A stretch of 6,357 nt of DNA, taken from Marinilabilia sp046483585 (GTDB lineage: Bacteria > Bacteroidota > Bacteroidia > Bacteroidales > Marinilabiliaceae). Position numbers and translations under genes: made by a program. The stretch's first letter is position 1. Each line of letters begins with the position of its first letter. Below are positions 1 through 6,357 of the stretch, in pieces. The stretch covers positions 1 through 6,357 of the forward strand of contig JAWOCV010000028.1 of NCBI GenBank assembly GCA_046483585.1, in the 5' to 3' direction. The notes under the pieces are model-generated. The model saw only the letters and a list, made by a program, of their open reading frames with translations. It was not told the DNA's origin and searched no databases.

Positions 1-1938
1 AGGTTGACCGTTGGGGCAAACATGGTCTTCAGTAACTCCCAGAAGTATTCGCCCAACCAGAGTGCATGGTTTAAGGCTTACTATGCCGTTCCGATCATGC
101 CCGTGTATGACGAAATGAATGAGGATGCCGAACCGGTTAATTATTCCAGCGCCGACCTGCTTGGCTACCGGGGCGATAAAAATCCCTTTACGTCTATGGA
201 TTTTACCAACAACAGGGAAAAGACCAGAAAAATAATGGCCAATTTTTATGCTGAGATTGATATTGTGCCTGACATTCTGAGTTTTAAGACCACTTACAAT
301 CATGACTTTACCTCAGGAAATTCCCGCAATGTCGGACTTCCATACTATTTAAGCGGCAACGCACAACGTGAAAATGCCACATTAAGTAAGTCTTCACCGG
401 TGTGGTCCAACCAAATATGGGACAATGTGCTTACTTATGAGGATGAATTTGGAGATCACGACCTGACCGTGATGACTGGTACTTCATACCGGGATGAGGC
501 CTATCAGGGACTTTCTGCACAAGGTTTGAACTTTCCCATTGATCAGGAGCAGTCCTGGTACCTCGATCAGTCCGACGAAACGCCTGAAGACGGAGTCGGT
601 GATGGCGGGCTCAGACAATATGGGATATCTTATTTTGGACGGATATCCTACAATTTTAAAGACCGGTATCTGTTTTACGGTACCATGAGAGCCGATGGCA
701 CTTCCAAGTACCAGGAAAAATGGGGTTATTTCCCAACCATTGGTGCCGGATGGGTCATGTCGGAAGAAGATTTTATGGCAGGCAATCCTGTTTTTGATTA
801 TCTGAAGCTCCGGGGCAGCTGGGGTGAATTGGGTAACGACAAGATCGCGGCCAGCGACGGTGCCCGTACCACAGAGGTGGTCAACACTGCAATGGATGAT
901 CAAAGAGTCTCCGGACATATTACCCCCAGTACCTTTTCTTATCTGAAATGGGAGCGTACCGAAGAGATTAATGTGGGACTTTCTTCCCAACATTTCGACA
1001 GTAGGCTGGCTGCCGAATTGGACTATTATGTCAGGGACACCAAAAATGCAGCCATTAATGTAAGCATCCCGGCTACTGGTTCAACCGTTCTTCGGAATGC
1101 AGGGGAACTTCGTAATTCGGGTCTTGAGGTGGCGCTGAACTGGGAAGACAGTTTTGGCGATGACTTCGGTTACAGCATTGGAACCAATTTCTCTACCCTC
1201 AAGAATGAAGTTCTTGATCTGTATGGCCAGCCATATATTGATGGTGGAAGTGCCGAGTTTCGTCAGCGTTCCGTTGTAGGTGAACCATTACTTTCATTCT
1301 ATGGTCATGAGGTAGAAGGCGTTTATCAGAATGAATCACAAATTGAAAATGACCCGGTGGCTGTTGAAAACAATCTTGAACCGGGCGATTTTATCTATAA
1401 AGACCAGAACGGGGATGATGTCATTGATGATGAAGATCGTGTGATCCTGGGGTCTTATTTCCCAAAAATTACTTATGGAGCCAGTATTGGTCTTAACTAC
1501 AGGAATTTTGACTTTTCTGTCGATGTGAGTGGTCAGATGGGTAATAAAATACTGAACCGGAAGCGTGGCGAGATGATCTGGACCAATGACGGAAATCTTG
1601 ACGCCGACCTGGCGAAGAACCGCTGGCATGGAGAGGGTACTTCCAATGAGTATCCATCATCTGCAGGACTGCGCAAAGGATGGAACCAGAAGATGAGTGA
1701 CTATTTTGTAGAGGATGGCTCATTTTTCAGAATTCAGAATGTTCAGTTGGGCTACAACATGCCGGGAGAAACCCTCTTTGGTGTTGAAATGCCGGATGCC
1801 CGGGTTTATGTTACCGCCGAAAAGCCTATGACATTCTTCGACTACAATGGTTTCAATCCGGAGGTTTCCGATGGTATAGACCGGCAAACATATCCTGTAC
1901 CGGCCATTTATACTGTTGGAGTGAACCTTAATTTTTAA
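1..1938 (+). CDS. SusC/RagA-family TonB-dependent outer-membrane transporter, 5'-truncated
   Basis: C-terminal 645 codons of a SusC-like beta-barrel that imports oligosaccharides across the outer membrane with TonB energy, normally capped by the SusD-type protein encoded next. The frame is open from base 1 with no convincing start; the TTG at 4 is internal, so the gene begins upstream. Family members are usually about 1000 residues, so the signal peptide, carboxypeptidase-regulatory-like domain, TonB box and plug are probably outside the window. Visible family hallmarks are the segment LRGSWGELGND (about 808-840), FYGHEVEGVYQN (about 1297-1332), an acidic DxNxDxxxxxxD loop (1402-1437), the run starting YFPKITYGASIGLNYRNF (from 1456), FFRIQNVQLGYNMP (about 1723-1764) and a C-terminus alternating to a final Phe (VGVNLNF), typical of a BAM-recognised last strand. 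No internal stop or frameshift is seen. The family call is very secure; the substrate cannot be read from this protein. Confidence 0.95.
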   Translation, partial: RLTVGANMVFSNSQKYSPNQSAWFKAYYAVPIMPVYDEMNEDAEPVNYSSADLLGYRGDKNPFTSMDFTNNREKTRKIMANFYAEIDIVPDILSFKTTYNHDFTSGNSRNVGLPYYLSGNAQRENATLSKSSPVWSNQIWDNVLTYEDEFGDHDLTVMTGTSYRDEAYQGLSAQGLNFPIDQEQSWYLDQSDETPEDGVGDGGLRQYGISYFGRISYNFKDRYLFYGTMRADGTSKYQEKWGYFPTIGAGWVMSEEDFMAGNPVFDYLKLRGSWGELGNDKIAASDGARTTEVVNTAMDDQRVSGHITPSTFSYLKWERTEEINVGLSSQHFDSRLAAELDYYVRDTKNAAINVSIPATGSTVLRNAGELRNSGLEVALNWEDSFGDDFGYSIGTNFSTLKNEVLDLYGQPYIDGGSAEFRQRSVVGEPLLSFYGHEVEGVYQNESQIENDPVAVENNLEPGDFIYKDQNGDDVIDDEDRVILGSYFPKITYGASIGLNYRNFDFSVDVSGQMGNKILNRKRGEMIWTNDGNLDADLAKNRWHGEGTSNEYPSSAGLRKGWNQKMSDYFVEDGSFFRIQNVQLGYNMPGETLFGVEMPDARVYVTAEKPMTFFDYNGFNPEVSDGIDRQTYPVPAIYTVGVNLNF

Positions 1939-1957
1939 TACCAAAAACAGAATTGTC

Positions 1958-3496
1958 ATGAAACCAATTAAAAATACAATAATTTATTCGTTCGTTTTTG
2001 TGGGCTTGCTCTTTACGAGCGGATGTCACGATTTGCTGGAAGAGCCCGCAGAAAACAGATCTTTTACTGAAGAGACCGATTACTCCAATTCGGACGATAT
2101 GGTGAAGCCATTGATCGGCGCTTATGCTGAGTTCTACGGCCTCGGATGGGATGCACCTGCGCTTCTCTCAGTCAGAGGAGATGATGTGAACCACGGTGGT
2201 GAAGGGGATCAGCAAGATTATGCTGAAACCGATTATTTTAACTACAACCAAAATTTTTGGATGTTTAATTCTCTGTGGGAACAGTTGTATGGCAACATTT
2301 TCACGGCTCATTCCGCAATGGAAGAGATTGAGAAATACATGGAAGAAGGTGCCAGTACTTCCCGCGGTGAACAATTTATTGCTGAGGCCAAAGTTCTGGA
2401 AGGGTGGCACTTGCTGCAGTTGTCCAGAACATGGGGGGATGTTTTTATTCCTGAAACGGCTGATCCCTCAGAATTATATCAGCTGGATCTGGTTGAGCAG
2501 GAGGAAGTCATGCAATATATTTCGGATTTGATGGACGAGGCCATTGATGACTTGCCGGACGTGCATCCCAATGAACGGACAACGGTTACCGGCGGGGTTA
2601 CCCGTTATACAGCCCAGGCCATTAAAGCCCAGGCCAATCTGGAACTGGAAAATTATCAGGAAGTGGCCGATGCTACCTCGGATATCATTACCTCAGGCGA
2701 GTTTAGCCTTGAATCAGACTTCTATAACCTTTTCAAAATCCCCGGAAAACTAAATGATGAAAACCTTCTGGAATTGCAATTTTCCGATTTTGGAGAAGGT
2801 TCCGGAGATAACTACAGTCACTTGTTTGCCTTCTACGGACCTCAGAACTGGGATCCAAAAGTAGAAGGTGCCGGAAGTGGCTGGGGATTTTTTGAGCCCA
2901 GCATTAAATGGATCAAGTTTATGCTCGACCGCGGTGAGGAGACACGATTGGAAACCAGTGTGTTGTTTACGAATCGTGGCATAGAAGAGATTCAGGAAGA
3001 TCCCGAATATTCTGATCTACCCGATTGGATTTCCAATGAAACGCCTTCGGGAGATGTGATCGAAGACTTTCCCAGGGGTATGTTCTCCAGCGGAAAACAC
3101 TATCTGCCCTCAGACCAGTTAACGGAAGGCAGAACTGCCTACGGAACCAATAAGAACTATACCGTTATCCGGTATGCCGAGGTGTTGCTTATGTATGCCG
3201 AGGCCCTTACACAAGGCGCTTCGGGATCAGCCATGACAGCCGATGAGGCCGTTAATGAAGTTCGCGACAGGGCCGGGCTGACCCCTCTGTCAGATGTTAC
3301 TACCGAACAGGTGCTCGAAGAAAAATTTGCTGAGCTGGCTATGGAATGGGGCATTCGTTACTATGATATGGTCCGGTATGAAGAGTATGAAGAGCTGAGT
3401 TATGAAGGACGCAACTTCAATGAAGATCTGATCCATCTGCCTTATCCGCAGGCACAGCTTGACCTGTTGCCGGGAAAATTTGATGACAGTGAATAA
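1958..3496 (+). CDS. SusD/RagB-family glycan-binding outer-membrane lipoprotein
   Basis: Complete 512-residue SusD-like protein, of usual family length. These proteins sit on the extracellular face of SusC, bind glycan and act as a lid on the transporter. The N-terminus is a lipoprotein signal: basic start, hydrophobic core at about 8-19, then TSGC with lipidated Cys23, followed by HDLLEE. The SusD-like N-terminal region (about 24-230) contains the SVRGDDVNHGG segment (71-80) and helical TPR-like stretches. The C-terminal RagB/SusD region (about 265-507) contains IRYAEVLLMYAEAL (404-417), AVNEVRDRAGL (431-441), ELAMEWGIRYYDMVRY (459-474, matching the family's usual ELafEG.R..DL.R) and the closing PYPQAQLDLLPG (495-506). 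The ATG at 1958 lies 19 bp after the transporter stop, with an A-rich leader and no Shine-Dalgarno sequence. The gene ends in tandem TAA TAA. It is surely co-transcribed with the SusC gene. Ligand is unknown from sequence; a beta-glucan is inferred from the downstream enzyme. Confidence 0.96.
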   Translation: MKPIKNTIIYSFVFVGLLFTSGCHDLLEEPAENRSFTEETDYSNSDDMVKPLIGAYAEFYGLGWDAPALLSVRGDDVNHGGEGDQQDYAETDYFNYNQNFWMFNSLWEQLYGNIFTAHSAMEEIEKYMEEGASTSRGEQFIAEAKVLEGWHLLQLSRTWGDVFIPETADPSELYQLDLVEQEEVMQYISDLMDEAIDDLPDVHPNERTTVTGGVTRYTAQAIKAQANLELENYQEVADATSDIITSGEFSLESDFYNLFKIPGKLNDENLLELQFSDFGEGSGDNYSHLFAFYGPQNWDPKVEGAGSGWGFFEPSIKWIKFMLDRGEETRLETSVLFTNRGIEEIQEDPEYSDLPDWISNETPSGDVIEDFPRGMFSSGKHYLPSDQLTEGRTAYGTNKNYTVIRYAEVLLMYAEALTQGASGSAMTADEAVNEVRDRAGLTPLSDVTTEQVLEEKFAELAMEWGIRYYDMVRYEEYEELSYEGRNFNEDLIHLPYPQAQLDLLPGKFDDSE

Positions 3497-3519
3497 TAAT
3501 CAAACTAAAAGAACATAGT

Positions 3520-4575
3520 ATGAAGACTTTAAAGCATATATTGTTTTTCTCAATGCTCCTTTTCTTCGCAGCTTCCTGCGAAGAGGGCATTGATCCCATC
3601 ACCAAGGTGGAGCCCGGAGAGGATGAGGAACCCCCGGAGGTGAATATAGAGTATCCTAATGAAGGGACCAAAATTATGGTGACTGAAGAAGTGACTTCTA
3701 TAGACATCGAATTGGAAGTCACCGATGACATCGAAATTGATGAAGTCACTGTTGAATTGGATGATGAAGAACTGGACACTTTCGATGAGTTCAAGGATTA
3801 TCGTCGCTTTCTGAAAACGATGACTTATGAGGAACTGACCAACGGTGACCATACATTATCGGTCACGGCTACTGACAAGGAAGGAAAATCTACAACCGAA
3901 ACTGTAGAATTCGAAAAAGTCCCGCCTTATGATCCCAAATTTGACGGAGAGGTATTTTATATGCCATTTGACGGGGACTATATGGAACTGATTTCTCAGG
4001 AAATGGCTGAAGTTACCGGCTCACCCGAAATTTCTTCCGACGGAATAACCGGACAAGCTTATGCCGGTGCTGCCGATTCTTATATCACGTTCCCCATCGA
4101 TGATTTGAAAGGGGATGGTTTTGCCGTTTCTTTCTGGTATAAGCTGAATGCTGATCCTGTAAAAGCCGGACTTTTTTCTATCAGTCCTGAAGAAGAAGAC
4201 CGGACATCCGGCATCAGGCTTTTCCGGGAAGGTGATGAAGCGACTCAGAATGTGAATCTCAACTATGGCCTTGGCGATGGAGAATCATGGCCGGGAGGTG
4301 TGACGCTGGATGCTGGCACCGGTGAATGGGTTCATTTAACCGTTTCTGTTTCCGAGACTGAAACAGTAATTTATGTAGATGGTGAACCTATGGTGGAAGG
4401 AGATGACGGCATGATCGACTGGAGTGATTGTGAGATCATGTCCATTGGTTCCGGCTCTCCCAATTTCGACTACTGGGAACACTTCTCTGATGAAAGTCTC
4501 TACGATGAAATGAGGATATTTAACAAAGGGCTTTCACAGGAGGAAGTTCAAGCCATTATGGATGACGAAAGTTGA
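3520..4575 (+). CDS. SusE/F-position lipoprotein with acidic Ig-like stalk and LamG domain, likely surface glycan-binding protein
   Basis: 351-residue lipoprotein. The signal peptide has a hydrophobic core at about 7-18 and lipobox AASC with Cys20, followed directly by EE. Residues about 38-133 look like a bacterial Ig-like domain, beginning PPEVNIEYPNEG and ending in the characteristic NGDHTLSVTATDKEGKS strand pattern. Residues about 142-348 look like a LamG/concanavalin-type jelly roll (LamG_3 style): FYMPFDGD (146-153), FAVSFWYKLNAD (201-212), EWVHLTVSVSETETVIYVDGEPM (from 269) and the closing YDEMRIFNKGLSQEEVQAI (328-346). No glycosidase motif is evident, so I infer binding rather than catalysis. 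Its place right after SusD, 23 bp downstream, is where surface glycan-binding proteins are normally encoded. Residues 21-93 have 30 Asp/Glu against three Lys. The domain types are fairly secure; the glycan-binding role is inferred from position and fold. An alternative is a purely structural or adhesive lipoprotein. Confidence 0.85.
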   Translation: MKTLKHILFFSMLLFFAASCEEGIDPITKVEPGEDEEPPEVNIEYPNEGTKIMVTEEVTSIDIELEVTDDIEIDEVTVELDDEELDTFDEFKDYRRFLKTMTYEELTNGDHTLSVTATDKEGKSTTETVEFEKVPPYDPKFDGEVFYMPFDGDYMELISQEMAEVTGSPEISSDGITGQAYAGAADSYITFPIDDLKGDGFAVSFWYKLNADPVKAGLFSISPEEEDRTSGIRLFREGDEATQNVNLNYGLGDGESWPGGVTLDAGTGEWVHLTVSVSETETVIYVDGEPMVEGDDGMIDWSDCEIMSIGSGSPNFDYWEHFSDESLYDEMRIFNKGLSQEEVQAIMDDES

Positions 4576-4612
4576 TTTTGCATTACACACACAACTGAAG
4601 ATCAATAGTTAG

Positions 4613-4650
4613 AGAGAAAGGCTGTGCGGGGTTTCCGGCAGCCTTTCTTT
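4613..4650 (+). terminator. Stem-loop resembling an intrinsic terminator or attenuator between the LamG and GH144-like genes
   Basis: A perfect 10-bp inverted repeat pairs agaaaggctg (4615-4624) with cagcctttct (4639-4648), extendable by a G-U and an A-U pair at the base (4613-4614 with 4649-4650). Inside the loop, CGG (4627-4629) can pair with CCG (4635-4637), leaving a 5-base loop and a one-base bulge. Read as a terminator, the GC-rich core GGCTG/CAGCC is followed by the T-rich tract tttcttt (4644-4650). The tract is interrupted by one C and is short, so termination may be partial. It starts 37 bases after the stop of the upstream gene. I see no clear Bacteroidota-type promoter (TTTG, about 20 bases, TAnnTTTG) between it and the start at 4687, so readthrough is probably needed for the enzyme gene. 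Attenuation or mRNA 3'-end protection are alternatives to full termination. Confidence 0.6.
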
Positions 4651-4686
4651 AAACAGGACGGATTTTTTCAATCAAGTGATGATTAT

Positions 4687-6120
4687 ATGAAGTATTTTGC
4701 TTTGATTAGCCTGGTGTTTCTCATAATGACGGGTTGTGCATCATCAGGTAATAACAATAAAAACCAAAGCGGGGAGGAAACCAAAAGCCGTTCAGGTCAA
4801 ATGACCGATGAACAACTCCTCGATTCGGTCCAGTACAGAACTTTTCAGTATTTCTGGGATGGTGCTGAGTCCAATTCAGGCCTGGCCCCGGAACGTTACC
4901 ATGAGGACGGGGATTATCCACAGGACGACAAGGATGTTGTCACTACGGGGGGAAGCGGATTTGGTCTGATGGCCATCCTCACTGGTATTGAGCGGGGGTT
5001 TATCACCCGTGAACAAGGATTTGAAAGATTTCAGAAAGCGGTGGATTTTCTCGAAGATGCCGACCGTTTTCACGGCGTCTGGCCACATTGGCTGGACGGG
5101 AAAACAGGGGAGGTAAAGGCCTTTTCGGATAAGGATGACGGGGGCGACCTTGTGGAAACAGCTTTTCTGGTTCAGGGACTTCTGGCTGTCAAACAATATT
5201 TTATCGACGGCAATGAAGAAGAACAGGCCCTGGCCGAACAAATCGACCAGCTTTGGCGTGAAGTGGAATGGGACTGGTACACACAGGGAGGCGAAAACGT
5301 CCTTTACTGGCACTGGTCACCCAATCACGGATGGGAAATGGATCATCAAATTACAGGCTATAACGAGTGTATGATCACCTATGTGCTGGCTGCTTCTTCT
5401 CCAACTCATGGCGTAGATAAGGAAGTATACCATGAAGGCTGGGCAGGTGGAGGCGATATTTCAGTGGACAATACCACTTTCGGTCATACCCTGAAACTGA
5501 AACACCATACCGATCCCCAAAAAGGCGGACCGCTTTTCTGGGCCCATTACTCCTGGCTCGGACTCGATCCCCGCGGGCTGACCGACCAATATGCCGATTA
5601 CTGGGAACACAATGTGTCCCATACCATGATTAACCGTCAGCATTGCATTGAAAATCCGCACGATTACAAAGGCTATGGTGAAGATGCCTGGGGGCTGACC
5701 GCCAGTTACAGTGTGCCGGGTGCGGCAGGGTATTACAATGAACAAACCGATGAAAAGCCAGCCAAAGGAAATTCGACCGAGACAGGATATGCCGCGCATC
5801 ATCCTTCGTTCGATCTCGGCGTCATCACTCCCACGGCCGCTCTTTCTTCTTTCCCCTATGCACCCGAAGAAGCCATGAAAGTCATCCGCCACCTGTATGA
5901 GGATAAGAATGACCAGGTATGGGGCAAATATGGGTTTTATGATGCCTTTAGTGAGGAGTATGAATGGTATACTCCACGTTATCTGGCTATTGACCAGGGA
6001 CCCATCCCGGTGATGATCGAAAATCACCGCAGCGGATTGCTCTGGGACCTTTTTATGCAGAATGAAGATGTCCTGAATGGATTGAAAAAACTTGGCTTTG
6101 ACAGCCCGCATTTTGAATAG
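4687..6120 (+). CDS. GH144-like glycoside hydrolase (PF10091 'glycoamylase' fold), probable endo-beta-1,2-glucanase lipoprotein
   Basis: 477-residue predicted glucan hydrolase. The chosen ATG gives a clean lipoprotein signal: MKYF, hydrophobic core 4-14, then MTGC with Cys17. An upstream in-frame GTG at 4624 would add 21 residues that bury this signal and would lie inside the hairpin, so it is rejected. The mature protein, after an Asn/Gly/Ser-rich linker (18-38), matches the (alpha/alpha)6-barrel family PF10091/COG5368: FQYFWDGAE (53-61), TTGGSGFGLMAILTGIERGFI (from 86), HGVWPHWLDGKTGE (129-142), the signature DDGGDLVETAFLVQGLL (150-166), LYWHWSPNHGWEMDHQITGYNE (206-227), FWAHYSWLGLDPRGL (284-298), EDAWGLTASYSVPGAAGY (332-349), then ITPTAALSSFPYAPEEAM (380-397) and GPIPVMIENHRSGLLWDLFM (438-457). 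All blocks are present and unbroken. Characterised GH144 members cleave beta-1,2-glucan to sophorooligosaccharides; other PF10091 proteins are uncharacterised, so substrate is inferred. I cannot assign catalytic acids with certainty; D150, D151, D154 and E157 lie in the conserved acidic motif. The name 'glucoamylase' often given to this family is misleading. Confidence 0.88.
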   Translation: MKYFALISLVFLIMTGCASSGNNNKNQSGEETKSRSGQMTDEQLLDSVQYRTFQYFWDGAESNSGLAPERYHEDGDYPQDDKDVVTTGGSGFGLMAILTGIERGFITREQGFERFQKAVDFLEDADRFHGVWPHWLDGKTGEVKAFSDKDDGGDLVETAFLVQGLLAVKQYFIDGNEEEQALAEQIDQLWREVEWDWYTQGGENVLYWHWSPNHGWEMDHQITGYNECMITYVLAASSPTHGVDKEVYHEGWAGGGDISVDNTTFGHTLKLKHHTDPQKGGPLFWAHYSWLGLDPRGLTDQYADYWEHNVSHTMINRQHCIENPHDYKGYGEDAWGLTASYSVPGAAGYYNEQTDEKPAKGNSTETGYAAHHPSFDLGVITPTAALSSFPYAPEEAMKVIRHLYEDKNDQVWGKYGFYDAFSEEYEWYTPRYLAIDQGPIPVMIENHRSGLLWDLFMQNEDVLNGLKKLGFDSPHFE

Positions 6121-6123
6121 ACC

Positions 6124-6357
6124 ATGAGATTAAGAGGCATACCGGCCGTTCTTTTCCTTTTCCTGGCAGTGGGACTCACCGCCCAGGAAGTGTCGTTCTT
6201 TACAGAGGGGACGGGTGATACCTATTATGACCAGGGCGTCGTGGATGTGGACAACCTTGGCGAGAGCGAGTTTGAATATACCCATCCCCCGGGGAATGAA
6301 GAGTACAACGACAAGGTGCCTTGTTCCACTACATCGTACAGTGGAAGTACATCCCTG
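6124..6357 (+). CDS. Secreted protein of unknown function, N-terminal fragment
   Basis: An ATG three bases after the GH144-like stop opens a frame of 78 codons that runs off the window without a stop, so the 3' end is missing. The N-terminus is a typical Sec signal peptide: MRLRG, a hydrophobic stretch at about 7-18, and a likely cleavage after LTA (residue 20), leaving QEVSFF. There is no lipobox Cys, in contrast to the three preceding secreted proteins, so the product is probably soluble in the periplasm or released. The mature start (about 23-78) contains aromatic and acidic residues, TGDTYYDQGVVDVDNLG, then PPGNEEYNDKVPCSTTSYSGSTSL, which has the feel of a beta-rich, possibly carbohydrate-binding, N-terminal domain. 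I do not recognise the family. The tight spacing implies co-transcription and probably translational coupling with the enzyme gene, so a role in the same glycan pathway is likely. Confidence 0.75.
   Translation, partial: MRLRGIPAVLFLFLAVGLTAQEVSFFTEGTGDTYYDQGVVDVDNLGESEFEYTHPPGNEEYNDKVPCSTTSYSGSTSL

Noticed and set aside
484..993. 169-codon open frame on the minus strand within the SusC-like gene
   Set aside because: It overlaps a secure transporter coding region and its translation has no family features.
2196..2753. Two alternate-frame + strand ORFs within the SusD-like gene
   Set aside because: The SusD frame is continuous and conserved through this region; these are out-of-frame readings, not signs of a frameshift.
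3417..3852. Ser-rich minus-strand frames opposite the LamG lipoprotein gene
   Set aside because: The Ser/Val/Thr-rich translation is simply the complement of the Asp/Glu-rich codons of the + strand acidic stalk.
4576..4615. Possible Bacteroidota promoter for the hydrolase (TTTTG at 4576-4580 and TAGTTAGA near 4607)
   Set aside because: The -7 element matches the TAnnTTTG consensus poorly, and transcription from it would still pass through the hairpin; too weak to list.
4876..5313. 145-codon minus-strand and overlapping 79-codon + strand frames inside the hydrolase gene
   Set aside because: Both lie inside the conserved hydrolase frame, which contains the PF10091 signature motif there; no independent coding evidence.
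5461..6111. 216-codon open frame on the minus strand opposite the GH144-like gene
   Set aside because: It lies wholly inside the well-matched + strand hydrolase, has no recognisable domain, and is best explained as an antisense shadow.
1..6357. CRISPR arrays, tRNA or rRNA genes, insertion sequences and long direct repeats
   Set aside because: Nothing of this kind is seen by eye; coding sequence fills nearly the whole window and only the 4613-4650 inverted repeat stands out.

Overview
The window is part of a polysaccharide utilization locus (PUL) from a Bacteroidota-type bacterium (Balneolota or another sister phylum is also possible). The evidence is a SusC/SusD pair, several lipoproteins with short Bacteroidota-style lipoboxes, and start codons without Shine-Dalgarno sequences, preceded by A/T-rich leaders. 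G+C is moderate. Several proteins are rich in Asp and Glu, which would suit a marine or saline habitat, but the sequence does not fix the genus.

All five genes lie on the + strand. Positions 1-1938 hold the C-terminal part of a SusC-like TonB-dependent outer-membrane transporter, whose 5' end is outside the window. A complete SusD-like glycan-binding lipoprotein follows after 19 bp (1958-3496). After 23 bp comes a lipoprotein in the SusE/SusF position (3520-4575), with a very acidic Ig-like stalk and a C-terminal LamG/concanavalin-like domain. A 111-bp gap carries a strong hairpin (4613-4650) resembling an intrinsic terminator or attenuator. Next is a lipoprotein of the 'glycoamylase' fold (PF10091/COG5368, GH144-like; 4687-6120). 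Three bases later a secreted protein begins and runs off the end (6124-6357).

The likely division of labour is as follows. The LamG lipoprotein and SusD capture a glucan at the cell surface. SusC, capped by SusD, imports oligosaccharides using TonB energy. The GH144-like enzyme hydrolyses the chain, and the last protein may be a further enzyme or binding protein. Characterised GH144 members are endo-beta-1,2-glucanases, so beta-1,2-glucan (or a related beta-glucan) is the best substrate guess. It rests on one enzyme family and is not proven.

The architecture is that of a recognised PUL, and I do not see a wholly new system. The points most worth following are the hairpin separating the binding/transport genes from the enzyme gene, the hyperacidic stalk, the different residues after the lipidated cysteines, and the unidentified terminal gene.
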